In this document: positions 19,251 through 30,290 of the stretch, one piece after another
Layout of the letters: the number at the start of each line of letters is the position of its first letter
Numbering within the stretch: the first letter of the stretch is position 1
From: Isochrysis galbana
Lineage: Eukaryota; Haptophyta; Isochrysidales; Isochrysidaceae
Direction: 5' to 3'
Assembly (NCBI GenBank): GCA_018136815.1
Contig: CM030938.1
Location: 3,859,448 to 3,923,447, forward strand
DNA: 64,000 bases
Position numbers and translations under genes: made by a program
Notes under the pieces: model-generated
Database searches by the model: none
What the model was told of the DNA's origin: nothing
What the model saw: only the letters and a program-made list of their open reading frames with translations

Positions 19251-19690
19251 CGTCCTGGCCTATCGTGGCCAGCTGTCGGAGCGAAGCTCGTTGCTCCTCT
19301 TTGGAAACGAGTCGCGAGTCGCGAGGGCGCACCGGCGGCTAGCGCGGCGCACGGTTCGTCCGGGGAGTCCGGAACGGGCTCATCGGGAGAACGGGGAGGG
19401 CAAATGACGGGCATGTGAAATGGACGGGGAAGTGGCACGGAACGCGAATTGGAGGGACGGAGGATGTAGGAAAGGGCGCGGCGAGCAGATACCGCTTGCT
19501 TATGACTCGTAGGGGGGGCCACATCGAAACCAACATTTTTGAACGAAATAAATCGAAATTTGGGGCCGCGGCGCGCGCCGCGGCGCGCGTGGGGTGCTGA
19601 GTGAGTGGGCAAGTATTCGACCCGACGTTTGCCTCTCGTCACGCAACGCCGGCTTCTGCGGATGCGTTGGCTGTTGGCTGCGATCACTCC
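19251..19690. other. no intact gene; possible upstream part of the hAT relic
   Basis: GC-rich with short open frames on both strands and a run of G at 19511-19517. It may be further decayed sequence of the transposase whose C-terminal domain follows, but I recognise no motif here. Confidence 0.35.
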
Positions 19691-19699
19691 CATCCCCCA

Positions 19700-20057
19700 T
19701 GGAGATGCCTGATGATGAGGGGGGCACTGACCCCAACGCTCTGAAGGCTGAGCTGGCCCTGCCTTTCTTCTTTCTTCTTGCGGCTTCACATGCCGTCATC
19801 AACACGTTGGACGTCGAAGATTTTACAGATGGCGTTCTCGAGTGGTGGAGCACAAACGGCAACTCTTTCCCGTACGTCTTGGGCGATGGCGGCGCGTCTT
19901 GTGTTTGCCCCTTCTCCAAATTCTGCCTCGTGTGAACATTTGTTTGTTCTCTCTCTTGCGTGTGATGTATGGGGAACAACAGTCTGGTGTGTTGTCAGAC
20001 CACCTGCAAGTGGCCTTGATGAGTCGCTACAGCACAAACGGACCGTGGGCTAAGTAA
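19700..20057 (+). pseudogene. hAT-family transposase C-terminal dimerisation domain, frameshifted
   Basis: Three overlapping frames together reproduce the hAT C-terminal domain in order. EWWSTNGNSFP is in the first, about 19835-19870. AMAARLVFAPSPNSASCEHLF is in the second, about 19886-19945. FSLLRVMYGEQQSGVLSDHL continuing to SRYSTNGPWAK is in the third, ending with TAA at 20057. In working hAT proteins these are one frame (W..N...FP, A..... P..SASCER.FS, then a helix), so at least two frameshifts have occurred. No catalytic region is visible upstream. Call is from motif recognition only. Confidence 0.65.
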
Positions 20058-20640
20058 GTTCGTGCAAGTGTGCGGTGTGCTCTTGTATGTGTGGGCTGTG
20101 GGTTAACAACAGAGAGAAATAATATGTGAATGTAAACAATAAGTGAACAATGACAATGACAATGAACTATTAATGTGAATCCTCCCTCCATCACCCGCCT
20201 CGTAGGCGATGTAGCCATGCACCATGCAGCCATGCAGCGCGTCGGGCGTGTACCGTGTGCACGTACGCTCGGCGAAGCACAAGTTTCGAATCGAAATTGA
20301 TCGAAATTTGGGCCAACGAGGCTCGAAATTTGTTGAAAAATGATCGAAATTTCGAATCGAAATTTGGGTGGGTTTGGATCGAAACTCTGGCCGGGGCCAA
20401 CTTGCAAGCCGCTTGCGCTTGCGCACATGCGGCATGGGGATGGGGGCGGGGCGTGGGGCAAGGGCGTCGGGCGTGGGGGCGTGGGGGGGCGTGGGGGGGG
20501 GGGGGGGGGGGACGCACGTGCCCCCGTGCCCCCCAAATTTCGATCAAAAAAATTTATTTTGAGCCCAACCCCAAATTTTACAAAAAAAAATTCTCGAAAG
20601 TCTGGCGTTTGCCAAACAAGAAAACTCTGGCAGAAGAATG
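20058..20640. other. repeat-rich spacer with cgaaattt motifs and G19 run
   Basis: Variants of tcgaaattt occur at about 20286-20375 in both orientations, so the region can fold on itself. A run of 19 G lies at 20493-20511, preceded by gcgtgggggc units. No gene is supported. Confidence 0.5.
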
Positions 20641-20856
20641 AAGCGGCGGCGGAGGTCCATCGGACCACGCTCGGCGATACCACCCACACGGACCGTCTTC
20701 ACTTTCGTCTTGTCTGTCTGGTGTTCCTTCAAAGAACAAAGAGTCGGCGCTGCCGACGGGGCCTCCCTTCCCTCCCGACGCACGACAAGAGTCCGTCCAG
20801 CTCACTCAGCCCAGCCTCAGGCCTCGCGCCGCACACCAGCTCGACTAACATCCGAG

Positions 20857-21865
20857 ATGGAGGAGCTCCTTCACGATCCCGATATCCGCCGTGAGTCCGA
20901 CGCACTCATTGCGCCGAAGACGAATGCGACACCGGCTCCAGCCGAAGCAGCTGAGAAGCAGCGCGATGGGCCTTTCCCGCTGAACATCATCCGCCAAGCA
21001 CACGCGCCTTCGCTGCAGACCATTTCGATGCTCAACGAAGTCGGTGGACTGCCTGCTCTTCGCCGTTTCACCAGTTCATTCTACGACAAGGCCTTCCTCG
21101 ACCCACACCTTGACAAGTTTATCAGAGAGTGCGCATCGCCCTCGCTCCAAGATTGCTTCGCTGCGCACAGTGTGTACCCCATGAGCGCTCGATCAATCGA
21201 CCTACCACGCACTTACAATAATATACCCTGATTTTGCACATGGTCCCGATGACGCTTACTGATCGCTCTTGCCCCAAAATTACGTGTTCAGCCACAATGA
21301 CCCGCATGGTGAGCGCTTTGCGACGTGGATCGCAGAGAAAATGGGCCACGGCACCCCATGGACCGAGGCGCGCCGCACGAGACCCGTATGCCCATACCAT
21401 GCAAAAGGGGTCGGTGCCATCGATGTTCACGACCGGTCGAGCGCGCACTTTGCGGCGTGGCATTCGCCGAAGCGAGATTCGAGGGACTACGGCCGCCATT
21501 TTGATGTTCAAGATTGCCGCATCTGGATGCGCCTACACTTCTGGGCAGCACGTGAGCAAGGGCTCTTCGATCACAAAGGCTTCGAGGACTACTATGTCCG
21601 CTTCATCGGTCATTTCGTCTCTGTCTATGAGCGCAAAGCACCACCTTTTGCTCGCGAGTCTGCGCGGTGGTCCAATGATCCGGCGAACATCCAAAAGTAT
21701 ATCAGTGCAGGTCGGCAAATGGCCGATGTCAAAGGTCTTACACCTGCAGAGGCCCTCAATGCACTGCCGCCCGATGAACGTGCATACCTGGGCTCCTCAG
21801 TTGCACCCTTGGATCGCACGTGGCCCTACGAGCTCGGCGATCCAAATGTGATGTGGAATAAATGA
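20857..21865 (+). CDS. globin-like (truncated haemoglobin-type) protein, two exons
   Basis: Exons 20857-21128 and 21292-21865 join in phase 2 (donor GA|GTGCGC, acceptor TTCAG|C) and give 281 residues. The junction restores LDKFIRDHNDPHGERFATWI, typical of globin-fold proteins of protists: GGLPALRRFTSSFYDKAFLDP precedes it, and AHFAAWHSPKR and FDVQDCRIWMRLHFWA follow. The frame is also open upstream to an ATG at 20638, adding 73 basic residues that could be an organelle-targeting extension. I chose 20857 because conservation begins near MEELL. Haem binding is plausible through the His in AAWHS but not shown. The C-terminal third beyond about residue 215 is not recognisable as globin. Confidence 0.72.
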
Positions 21866-22345
21866 GGTAGAGGTCAATCGCGCGTGTACTACACGGCATC
21901 GGTGGTCTCCAATCTTCAATATGGCGCCTTGCCCCGCCCGGACGCCTTTCATTAGCTGAAGCGTCTTGTAAGTTTTCTTTGTGAGATATCAGACTAATCT
22001 CGATGACCTATCTGCTCGGTGCCTCGGATAGTGTTTGCGGCAATCGAGCAGCACATGAATAATCAATAATCCCCAAATTGTTGCTGTGATGATGACGCCC
22101 AAGTGCGGCACGTGCGCCCATCAGCAATGCCACCACAACCACAGCGAGTAGCCAGGAAAATTCCATCGCAAATTCTAGCTCATGTGCTATATGCGTAGTA
22201 TGATGATAACAACAATGATTACGTAAGCGTACTACGTACTACCCGCGCCCCGGATGGGACAATAGGCTGCTCTAATAGCTAATAGGTTCGGTTAACAGGT
22301 CAAGAGGCCTACCAAACCTGTTACCTGTTAATAGGTAACAAGTAA
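21866..22345. other. intergenic, lower GC, no gene
   Basis: 3' flank of the globin-like gene. Imperfect copies of ctaataggt / gttaacaggt occur at 22270-22340, just before the LINE tail. No coding or RNA gene is supported. Confidence 0.4.
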
Positions 22346-22995
22346 TTTTTTTAATATTCTCGCCTCGCGCGTGGCTATAAAAATCTTTAAAATCTAGCCG
22401 CTACTTGTACGGCGCGAGGCAGATTGCTGATGCAACTCCTAACTATACCGCCTCCCTTCCCTACCACTACCCCTTTCCGCCCTCCCCCCGTTCTCTTCTC
22501 TGGGGAACTGGGGAAGGAGAGGCCGCGCGCGCTGCTTCCCCTCGCCCCGTTCTCTTCTCTGGGGAACTGGGGGAGGGGAGGCCGCGCGCGCTGCTTCGAC
22601 CAGAGGCGTGAGACTGGGGGGGTAAGAGTAAGCGATGTCCCCGTTCGGGTGTCCGTCCCGCCCCCTTGGGGGCCGGCAGCCAGTGATTATCTTCTTTGTT
22701 CGAGTGAGTTATGTTATGTTTCTGATGCCTAGTTCGGCCGCTACTTGCGCCAGGGCGTCCGAGATCTCCAAATTAATATCTTTGTCGACGTTGTATAAGG
22801 GAGTGATCATTTTGCATTTTGCGTAGGGCGTAGGTGCTTGTTGCTTGGAGCGTGTAGTCCTAAGAGTTCCCTCTGAGTCTCCAGGCGCGCTGGATGGAAA
22901 AAGCCCACTTTCGCTTTGACTAGCACAAGTGTGGTACCTCGAGAAGATGGCTCTTAGAATGGCCCCTGACCTCTTCTCCTGCCTCTCCCACGCGT
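22346..22995 (-). mobile_element. second LINE copy, short 3' fragment with frameshifts
   Basis: Read on the minus strand, segments in shifting frames match the end of the LINE protein at 15916-17745. They are ILRAIFSRYH (about 22945-22970), KAKVGFF and GLHAPSNKH (the latter identical to the other copy, about 22840-22865), and MITPLYNVDKDINLE through ELGIRNIT with stop at 22709-22711. The non-coding tail 22346-22640 matches the other copy's 3' region, with a partial internal duplication of the ccgcgcgcgctgcttc segment. At least two frameshifts make this a dead copy. No duplication of the target site was found. Confidence 0.75.
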
Positions 22996-23911
22996 GTCTC
23001 GCTACCCCTGGGCGCCCTCCTCAGTCCCCTATCTGCCTGGTGACCAAGAGGGGGGGAGGAAGGCCAATACGAGTGCTGGCCCATGAGGCGTCAGGGAGCT
23101 TGCGCCTCCTGACCCGCGCACTAGGTGTCTGTCTGGGTCGGGATGGTGATTGCTCAGCTCATGCCAAGAGGCAGAGTCTGAGGGTGACCCACAGGCCCCC
23201 CGGAGGGGAGTTGGAGCCCGAGGGGGAGGGCACGAGGCGTCTAGGCGCCTTCCGCCCATGTGAACTAAGTATAAACTTAGTTGATTTAGAGCAATGATTT
23301 AGCTAAGTTTATACTAGGTTTTGGTTCTCCCATGGCCCATGGGGGGACCGGGTCTCTTTTAGGTGTGTAGCCCTGAATTTTCAGATGTTTTTAATTATCA
23401 TTATACCACTTGCGGCTCACCCGGTCACCACTTAGAACTACTAGCAAAATCGTTGCATTGAATGCAAAAGTTGCATCAACGAGAAGGACATGTTCGCGCG
23501 CCCTACAAATGTCCTATTTCGCATGAATACCCCATTTCACCCGCATGCTGCTGAATGCAACGTAGAAGGTGTGCTGACTAGGAGGCCCCCGACGGTGGCG
23601 TTCAAAAGTAGTAAACGCGGTCCCGTAAACGCTCAAAATTGGTGGTGGTAAGGCATCCAGCAGCACGGAAGGTTCCCTGACCACGCCTCAGGCCTGAATC
23701 GTTGATTTTTTCCAGCAACACCTCACCGGCCCCTATGACGCACAGCTCCTCAGTGAAGTGGCGTCTGCATCCGCAATCGAGGAACAGGATTGCATGCAGC
23801 AGCACCGTCGCCGTATGGTAGCGCCGCGGCCAAGCCGGAACGGAGAGTGAGTCAACGTGTAGTCAAGCGTCGCTTAGTGCCTGGATCGAGCCGAGCGGTC
23901 GCTGATGCGGC
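22996..23911. other. intergenic; short hairpin, no gene
   Basis: ctaagtataaacttag (about 23265-23280) and ctaagtttatactagg (about 23302-23317) can pair as an A/T-rich hairpin. Otherwise I see no supported gene. The part next to 23911 is the 3' flank of the UBX-RING gene. Confidence 0.45.
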
Positions 23912-26900
23912 TCACTCTGCCTCGGCAGGCGCGGCGGTGGCCTTGCATAGCGGGCAAAAACGCTTCGCGCGCAGCCAAGGCAGAATACACTCGAGGTGAA
24001 AATCGTGGTTGCATGGCAGCATGAGCAGCTTGTCCCCTTGCGCGTGGCCGTAGCAACAGATGCAGCATCGCGGCGCATCGGGTGTATCGGGCGGGGGATC
24101 ATCCACGATGCGCGTCGGAAGCCGAGCGATCTGGGTCATTGAGAGGCCGGCGACCGCCTCGCCCATATGCTCGCTATACTCGAGCAGCTGCTCATATCCT
24201 TCGAGGGCACCATCGCCGGGCCCGCTGACGGGCATGCCTGCGAGAAGCTGCTGCAGCAGCACCATTTGCTGCACGAGCTCCGACTCCTCTTCCTCGTCCT
24301 CCGCTCGACGAACCACGCCGCGCGAGTTTTCACCGAGCACGAGCAGGGTGCCACGGGGCGCTAGGCCAGCGCCACGCAAAGTGATAGCGAGCTCGGCCTG
24401 CGTCCCGTACTCGCGGCGTGGATAAGGAACGCGCAGTACAAAAGGACCAGCCTCAACCGGCCGCGTCTCTGCCACCATATCTGCAACGAGCTGGAGGGGC
24501 GCGTCAGCCCCGAAGATGCGGCGCAGGACAGTGCCATCCTCATATCTGACGCGCACCTCCGAGGTGACGCAGGAAGTGTCCACCGGCCCCGGTGCTGAAG
24601 AACTGCCGCCCGCGTTGGCGATAGGAAGAGCCTGGTGGAGGGTGGTCGCCACTTGCAACTCAGGCACCGCGCTCGAAGAGCAAGTCTCTGGCGCGAACGT
24701 GCCTAGCCGCGCTGCAGCCGCGCCAATCTTGCGGTCACGCTGGTCCTCTGCTAGGCGCATGCGAATCGCCTCTTTCTCGCGCTCCGACGCCAGCCTCTGC
24801 AAGCGCAATGCCTCGAGCCGCTCGCGCCGAGCCTCCGCGCTGACGCCGACCTTTGACGGCACATCGGCGGCCACCGTCGCGGGGCACTTGCCGTGGTTGC
24901 TCGGCACCGCGCGTGCTGCGCGAGCCGCGATGCTCTCCTTGGCTTTGCGCGTGCCGGCGATAGGCGCCGGCACTGCCGGCACCGCGGCGGCGCTGCGTGC
25001 TTCAGCGGCAGCGAGGGCGGCTTGGGTGGCGGCGCTCGAGGTAGGACGCGGCAAGGGCGCTGATGGAGGACTGGTGATTGCGCATGTAGCTTGCAACGTG
25101 TTGTCCCCTCGGCCCTCAGCTGAGGGAGCATCGGCCGGCTCAGGTGCTGCTGGTGAGCTCGCGGCAGCCGCGCTACAACGCGCGAGCGCCGCCTGTAGCG
25201 CGGCCTGGCGGCGCGGGTCAACTAGTGGGGCACCCGCGACGCCGGCTGCGGGTTGTGCTGCAGAAGGAGAGGCGGGCGAATCAGGAAAGCCGTGAGCTCG
25301 CTCATGTGCCTGATGCTGCTGCTGCCGTGCCTCGAATGCTGCAAGGGCCGCTCGCCGGCGCTCATCGAGGGAGGTGGAGACTTCAGCGCCGCTTGAGGTG
25401 TCTCCACCCAGCACGCGGCCCGTGCCTCTAGATGGGCCAACTCCCGCTTGGTCGGCAACCCCCTCGTCAGCCTCACCGTCGTGGGCCTCGGTGTCGCTCT
25501 GACCCCTGTCGCTGCTGAGACCATCAGAGGCAAAGGCCACCTCAGCCTGCGCACCAACTTCTTGAGGCAGCTTCTGCTTTCGAATGAGGAGGGTGCCTTG
25601 TGGCACGAGCCCTGCGTCGCGCAGGGTAGTACGCATACTTTCCTCGGTCACAAATTCGCGCCGCGGCTCTCCTGGGAGTCCGGCCACTACGAAGTAGGTC
25701 GTCTCAGATGTGGGCGAGGCGCCGCTCCCCTCACCGCTAGCTTGCGGGCCTGTGCCCATGTTCCGCGCGCGCGCCTCTTCGCGCTGAGTGCGCGCCTCCT
25801 CGCGCATCCGCGCCGTCTGGCGCTCGAAGTTCTCTCGACCTGCTCGCAGACTCTCAGTCTGCTCGTTGTGTACAAGGACACGCCCGCCGCTATCGCGCGG
25901 TGCACTCGGCCGCGCTGCCTCGTGGCGTGAGGCGAAGCGCGCAGCATCGATCCATGTGCGTACGTCCAAGAGGGTGGAGTCGGGGGAGAATGAGGCGCGG
26001 AAGGCGCCGTCCTCGGCGCGCACAAGGAGCATCGCTGTGGATCCGTCAGGTGAGGGCCGTGGCGGCGGTTCTGCAGGCTGCACCGGAGGCTCTGTGCACG
26101 GGCAGCAGGAGTGCGGGTAGTGATTGGACAGCAAAGACCGATCAGCAAGCATGAACGCGTGTAACCTGTGTAGGCACGTGTTGTGTGCACTCCATCCCTT
26201 CCTTGCCCGTTTTGGCCCGAGACAACGCCGCTACTGCGAGTCTGCTGCTGGCAACACGGAAGGTGAGAAAGCCAGGCAGTGCGGAGGTGTGGCCGCCCGA
26301 TGTGGCAGGTCGACCACGCGGGTGGGTGGGGGAGGGGTGGGTGGGGGAGCGATGCCTCCCTCAATCCTCTTGAGCAGGCGATGCATGCGGGCAAGGCCGT
26401 ACAATCCCTTCTCAACCCTTTCAGAGATAGGTAGCACACTGCATGGCTGCAGAAAGGCAGCGGCTCGTGTATGCGCAGCCGTCCCGTTTGCAGTGCCATC
26501 GCCCCGCAGCACCTCAGCCTCTCCCCTTCCCTGGACCCCCCGGCAAAACCTTTCCCCCTCGCGAGGCGCATTCCAATGTACTACGTGGTGCGTGGTGCCC
26601 CCGCGCGTCGTGCGGCTGCTGCGGTTCGGCGGGCTCGCACCACTCCCCGCCAGATGGCTCGTGCAGACTTGCGTACCGCCGTCCATGCCTCCACCCTCCC
26701 GCCCCCGCCCCTGCTCCCCTCTCCCCCTCCCCCTCCTTCTCCACCCGGCCCCGCCCGGTCCCATTGCCTCCCTCCCCCACCTCCCTACACCCCCAAAGCC
26801 GCCCCCGCCCTCCCCTTGGCCCCATCCTCTCTCTCCACCCCACCTTGGTGCTGCGTTGCGGCAGCGGCAGCACGGCTCCTCCTCTCCTTCTTGTCCTCCT

Positions 26901-26976
26901 CGAGGGCGGCGAGGAGGCGCTGGTGCTCGGCGTCATGACGACGGCGGAGAGACTTCAGCTCGCTCGCCGCAGACAT
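23912..26976 (-). CDS. UBX-UBX-RING-H2 protein, probable E3 ligase linked to p97/Cdc48
   Basis: Exon 1 is 26976-26844 and exon 2 is 26091-23912. Splicing (CAAG|GTGGGG donor, GCACAG acceptor, phase 1) gives 770 residues. The N-terminus is a charged helix (MSAASELKSLRRRHDAEHQR). A first UBX-like fold begins at about residue 65 and resumes at about 175-222 (GLVPQGTLLIRK), split by a charged insertion. A long Ala/Pro-rich middle follows. A helix LASEREKEAIRMRLAEDQRD (about 475-500), typical of the UBX linker, precedes UBX-B (about 557-630, VRVRYEDGTVLRRIFG and GLAPRGTLLVLG). A RING-H2 (about 720-763: CCIC, LPCNHDFHLEC, CPLC) has all eight zinc ligands. UBX domains commonly bind p97 (family knowledge), so a p97-coupled ubiquitin ligase is inferred. 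The frame-open stretch 26092-26152 is treated as intron. Confidence 0.85.
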
Positions 26977-27315
26977 ACGCGCGAAAGAGGGGCGGGGGGG
27001 AAGGGGAGGAAGGGGGAGGGGGGAAGATGGGGCGAGGTGGACTCTCGCTCTCTCTCTCTCTCTCTTTCTCCATGTCGCGGGTTCGGGGAGGCCGAGGTGG
27101 AGAAGCCGGTCCTTCCCATCAGTTTCTACCGCGCGTTCTTCCTCTATCCTGCTGGTCACCCTCAGGCCGTCACCTCTCTTCTCGCGCTTCTGGCTCGGCC
27201 ACCCCCCACCCCTCCACCTCTCCTTTTCTGATTGCCCCTCTCTCCACACTCACTTGCTGAGAAGAGTCTCCCATCGGAAATTCCAGCTAGAAGAGCGTTT
27301 GTCACCCAATCTCCT

Positions 27316-27350
<35 letters not shown>

Positions 27351-28429
27351 GATGATCTCTCCTCTCGCACCACTCAGATCCAGAGTAATGGTCGAGAATA
27401 CAGAGATTCACGCCGTGATGAATGAAATTTTCAGAACTGGACGGGTGGGGGGGGCATGAGAGAGAAGGGAAAGGGAAGCAGAGGAGAGAGAGAGTGAGTA
27501 GAGTAGGGAGAGATGGACGTACGAGAAGAAGAACCTTTGTGGGAGAGAGATATGGACTCACTAGGCGAGCAGGAGCGAGCGAGAGAGAGAGAGGAGGGCA
27601 GAGAGGAAGGGCGGGGGGGCGGGGGCGGGGGAGGGCGGGGGGGAAGGGGGGGGGAGGGGGAGGGCGGGGCGGGGGGGGGGGCGGGGGGCGGGAAGGGGGG
27701 AGAAGGGGGGGGCTCAGGGGCGAGGACGGGGAAGGACGAAAGCAGGGGAAGGGAGATACAAATATAGCACCCTTCACCAGATCGATCCACTCCATAGGGG
27801 TATTCGCCGGGCGGCCTGCTTTAACTCTTTACTGCCGGGCCGAAGCACCGAAACAGGTGCTTCACCGCAGCTGTTTTGTACGGTGGCTCATGGGGGGGGA
27901 GGGCTTTTACGAGAAATATTGGACTCAAAACACGAGAACAAAGCGGAGTGATTTTCGGCCGAGACGTTGCTTCCCCCCCCCCGCCCCCCCCTCCCCCCCC
28001 ACCCCCCACCAAGCCCGCCGGAACCAAGAACCAGCAAGGGAAGGGGACAAGGGGACCAAGAAGCGGCCGAGACACAAACACACATACACATACACCCCGT
28101 GAGGTCAAAGTCTCTGAGGATGAGGGATATATCTCTAAAATGAACAACATTTGGATACACGCCACACGCCAACACTAACTACCTAGGCGAGAAATCGCAG
28201 ACACCGGCGAAGTCGCGGCACCGGGCACCGGGCGAGAAAGACGATTACCACACGGGTTACGGGTTACGGGTCACGATCACAGCAACCTACAATAGCACAT
28301 AGCACAACACAACAACACACTTTCGGAACGAAACGGCACAGCCTTTGTCTGACTCTGTTGGTAGTGGTAGTGGTAGTCTGGAGGGAACAGGACTTTGACT
28401 TTGCCTGTTCCCACCCTCTGTCCTCTGTA
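26977..28429. other. intergenic with CT, GA and G/C homopolymer tracts
   Basis: (CT)n at 27318-27348 and about 27040-27070, purine-rich G tracts at 27480-27740, and C tracts at 27973-28005. It contains the upstream region of the UBX-RING gene. Long frames on both strands here are by-products of low-complexity sequence. No gene supported. Confidence 0.5.
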
Positions 28430-28645
28430 GCTCTGTACTGAGGTTTGGCCGGGAGGAGGGGGTGGCAGTATGTCGACGTCGTCGTCGGCGGGGGCGGCGG
28501 GCGGCGGCCTACGCGCGCTTTGGCTCCGGCGGGTTCGGGCGGCCCCGTTGGAACGTCGTGACTGCGGTGGGCTGGGGCTGGGAGGTGGGAGCCGTCAGCG
28601 CGTGCTGCATCACTAAAACTATAACAATAGTTTACCCCCCCCCCC
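28430..28645 (-). mobile_element. repeat-family fragment, copy 3 (premature stop)
   Basis: On the minus strand the leader AACTATTGTTATAGT precedes an ATG at 28610 opening MQHALTAPTSQPQPTAVTTF, which stops after 33 codons at 28509. The peptide and DNA match the plus-strand copy at 47320-47480 (TAPTSQP.AVTT.QRGRP.PPEPKR). It is a dead copy. Confidence 0.65.
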
Positions 28646-29564
28646 CGCCCTAGTAGTACATAGCTGCGTTTGCCCCACCAGTTCCGGTTCAAACAAAGGG
28701 GAGGAAGGAGAGAGAGAGAGGATATCATACCGCCCACCCCTTGAGCCCTAACTAATAACTAAGCGCCCCACAAGTACAAACAAGAACCGCGCCGCCAAGC
28801 TGGCAAACGCCAAGCTCGAACGAGGCTCGCCGCCCGTGCGCCTCAAACGCGATCGCCCTCCTCACACGCCGTCTCAACGGCTGAGATCGCAGTTGAGGCT
28901 AGTTACCAGTTATCGTGGTACATAGCGAGATACTGAGCTACCTAGCTCGAAATCCGAGGCTGGCGGGGGCTGCCATCTGCGACGCTAATCTCCAGCATCT
29001 GCTTTTCTTTCATCGTCGAGAGTGTTTTCTCCCATTCCCTCCCTCACCCGTCGCCACCGTGGCGCTCGTAGAGGATATCGAGCGCGTGTGCTGGGAAGAG
29101 TCTTTAGGAGAGAGGCGGCGAGTGGCAGCGGCCTGGCGGCGCCTTCCCCGCCAACATATTCCACGCTCTATCATCCATCCGAGATCCGAGGAAGAACGCG
29201 AACGAAGCCGAGATCGCCATCTGGCCTTCATCTAGGATTCAGGATTACATTTCATCCCGCGCGATGCTCGCTGAGCCGGCTGATCTCAATCGCCGAGGAG
29301 GCTCGGCCTCGGCGCTCCTCGGAGCTGCGGGCCGAGCGAATTCGGGAGCACGCCATAAGATCGAAGACGGGCCTCAAATGGGAATTCTTTCCTCCGTGGA
29401 TGAAATCTCTCCAGGGAATGTACGGATAGACCAACCAAAGGCTGAGACGACAGGAGGGATGGAAAGAGAAGAGAGGGGGGAGAGGACCGGGGGGGGGGGG
29501 GGGGGGGAAGGGGCGGGGGGGGAGATCGAGAACGAGCGAGAGAGCGCTCGAGTGTGGACTCTCC
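28646..29564. other. upstream flank of the 29565 gene; C12 and G19 runs
   Basis: A C run lies at 28636-28647, and GA- and G-rich tracts at 29455-29545 precede the start codon at 29565. Frames such as 28915-29235 have no recognisable features. No RNA gene seen. Confidence 0.45.
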
Positions 29565-30290
29565 ATGACGTCGCTCCAGCCGGTCTACTGTCTGCCGATG
29601 GGCGTGCAAGAGATGGGGATGGCGAACGAGCTCAGTCAGGTGCGTGGGCTCGCCCAAGTCGTCGGCAGCCTCGAGCCCTCGCGGCAGGCAGCCTCGCTCT
29701 CCTTCTGCCTCGAGAACTGCATCCCTCACGTCGGCATGATCCATTGGTGTGGCCACGTGGAGCAGTTCCTCTCCGCAATTAACATTCGGCCGTTCACTAT
29801 CGCAGCGGGATACATCCGCGGGGCGCTTGCTACCGTTGCCAGCACGTGCGCCGAGCAAGCCGCCGCGCCGACGGTCCCGTGCATGTGGAGTATGGTGGCC
29901 ACGCCCTCGCTCCCAATGCAGCAGCGTGCCGCACCTCTGTCTCCTACGCCAAGGTTCGTGGTAGCAGCTCCGGCGAACGCACCGCAGTACGAGAGCGTGA
30001 TGAACTATATCCCACCCGCCCAGGCCCTCCAGAATTTCTCGCCCCCTTCCTCACCGGTTGGTGTGACGTGGGTAGCGATGGGCGGTCCTCCGCAGTTCTC
30101 GCTGCAAAACAGGTGGATGCCTGCACGAGGAGAGTTCGGGCGCCTCGAAGGACAACCGCGCATAGGCGTGGACTCTCACGGGACTGACGTTGCCTCCGAG
30201 CTGTGTGCGACCCCTGCGACGATCGGGCGAGTCGGCAAGGGGCGTCGCTGCAGGCGCGGAAAACGTGGTGGAGGGTACAGTGAGTGCTGA
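29565..30290 (+). CDS. unrecognised protein, paralogue of 51148-52104
   Basis: A 241-residue intronless frame with ATG at 29565. I do not recognise the family. Residues about 18-90 (VRGLAQVVGSLEPSRQ, HVEQFLSAINIRPFTIAAGY, IRGAL) align with residues about 25-95 of the minus-strand gene at 51148-52104 (VNGLFQLVGWLEPSIQ, SVEEFLEGIGVGRFSVAAKF, IRKSL). Both end in a basic tail, RRCRRGKRGGGYSEC here and SRCRRGRRAGPNFSDC there. The middle is Pro/Gln/Ala-rich and variable. The tail looks suited to RNA or nucleolar binding, but this is only composition. A GA/G-rich tract lies just upstream. Two conserved blocks in separate loci make it a real gene family. Confidence 0.65.
   Translation: MTSLQPVYCLPMGVQEMGMANELSQVRGLAQVVGSLEPSRQAASLSFCLENCIPHVGMIHWCGHVEQFLSAINIRPFTIAAGYIRGALATVASTCAEQAAAPTVPCMWSMVATPSLPMQQRAAPLSPTPRFVVAAPANAPQYESVMNYIPPAQALQNFSPPSSPVGVTWVAMGGPPQFSLQNRWMPARGEFGRLEGQPRIGVDSHGTDVASELCATPATIGRVGKGRRCRRGKRGGGYSEC

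Noticed and set aside
22929..23297. 122-codon plus-strand frame
   Set aside because: Overlaps the minus-strand LINE relic, and its peptide has no protein-like pattern.
24516..25295. 259-codon plus-strand frame opposite the UBX-RING gene
   Set aside because: Antisense shadow of Ala-rich coding sequence, with no domain or start context.
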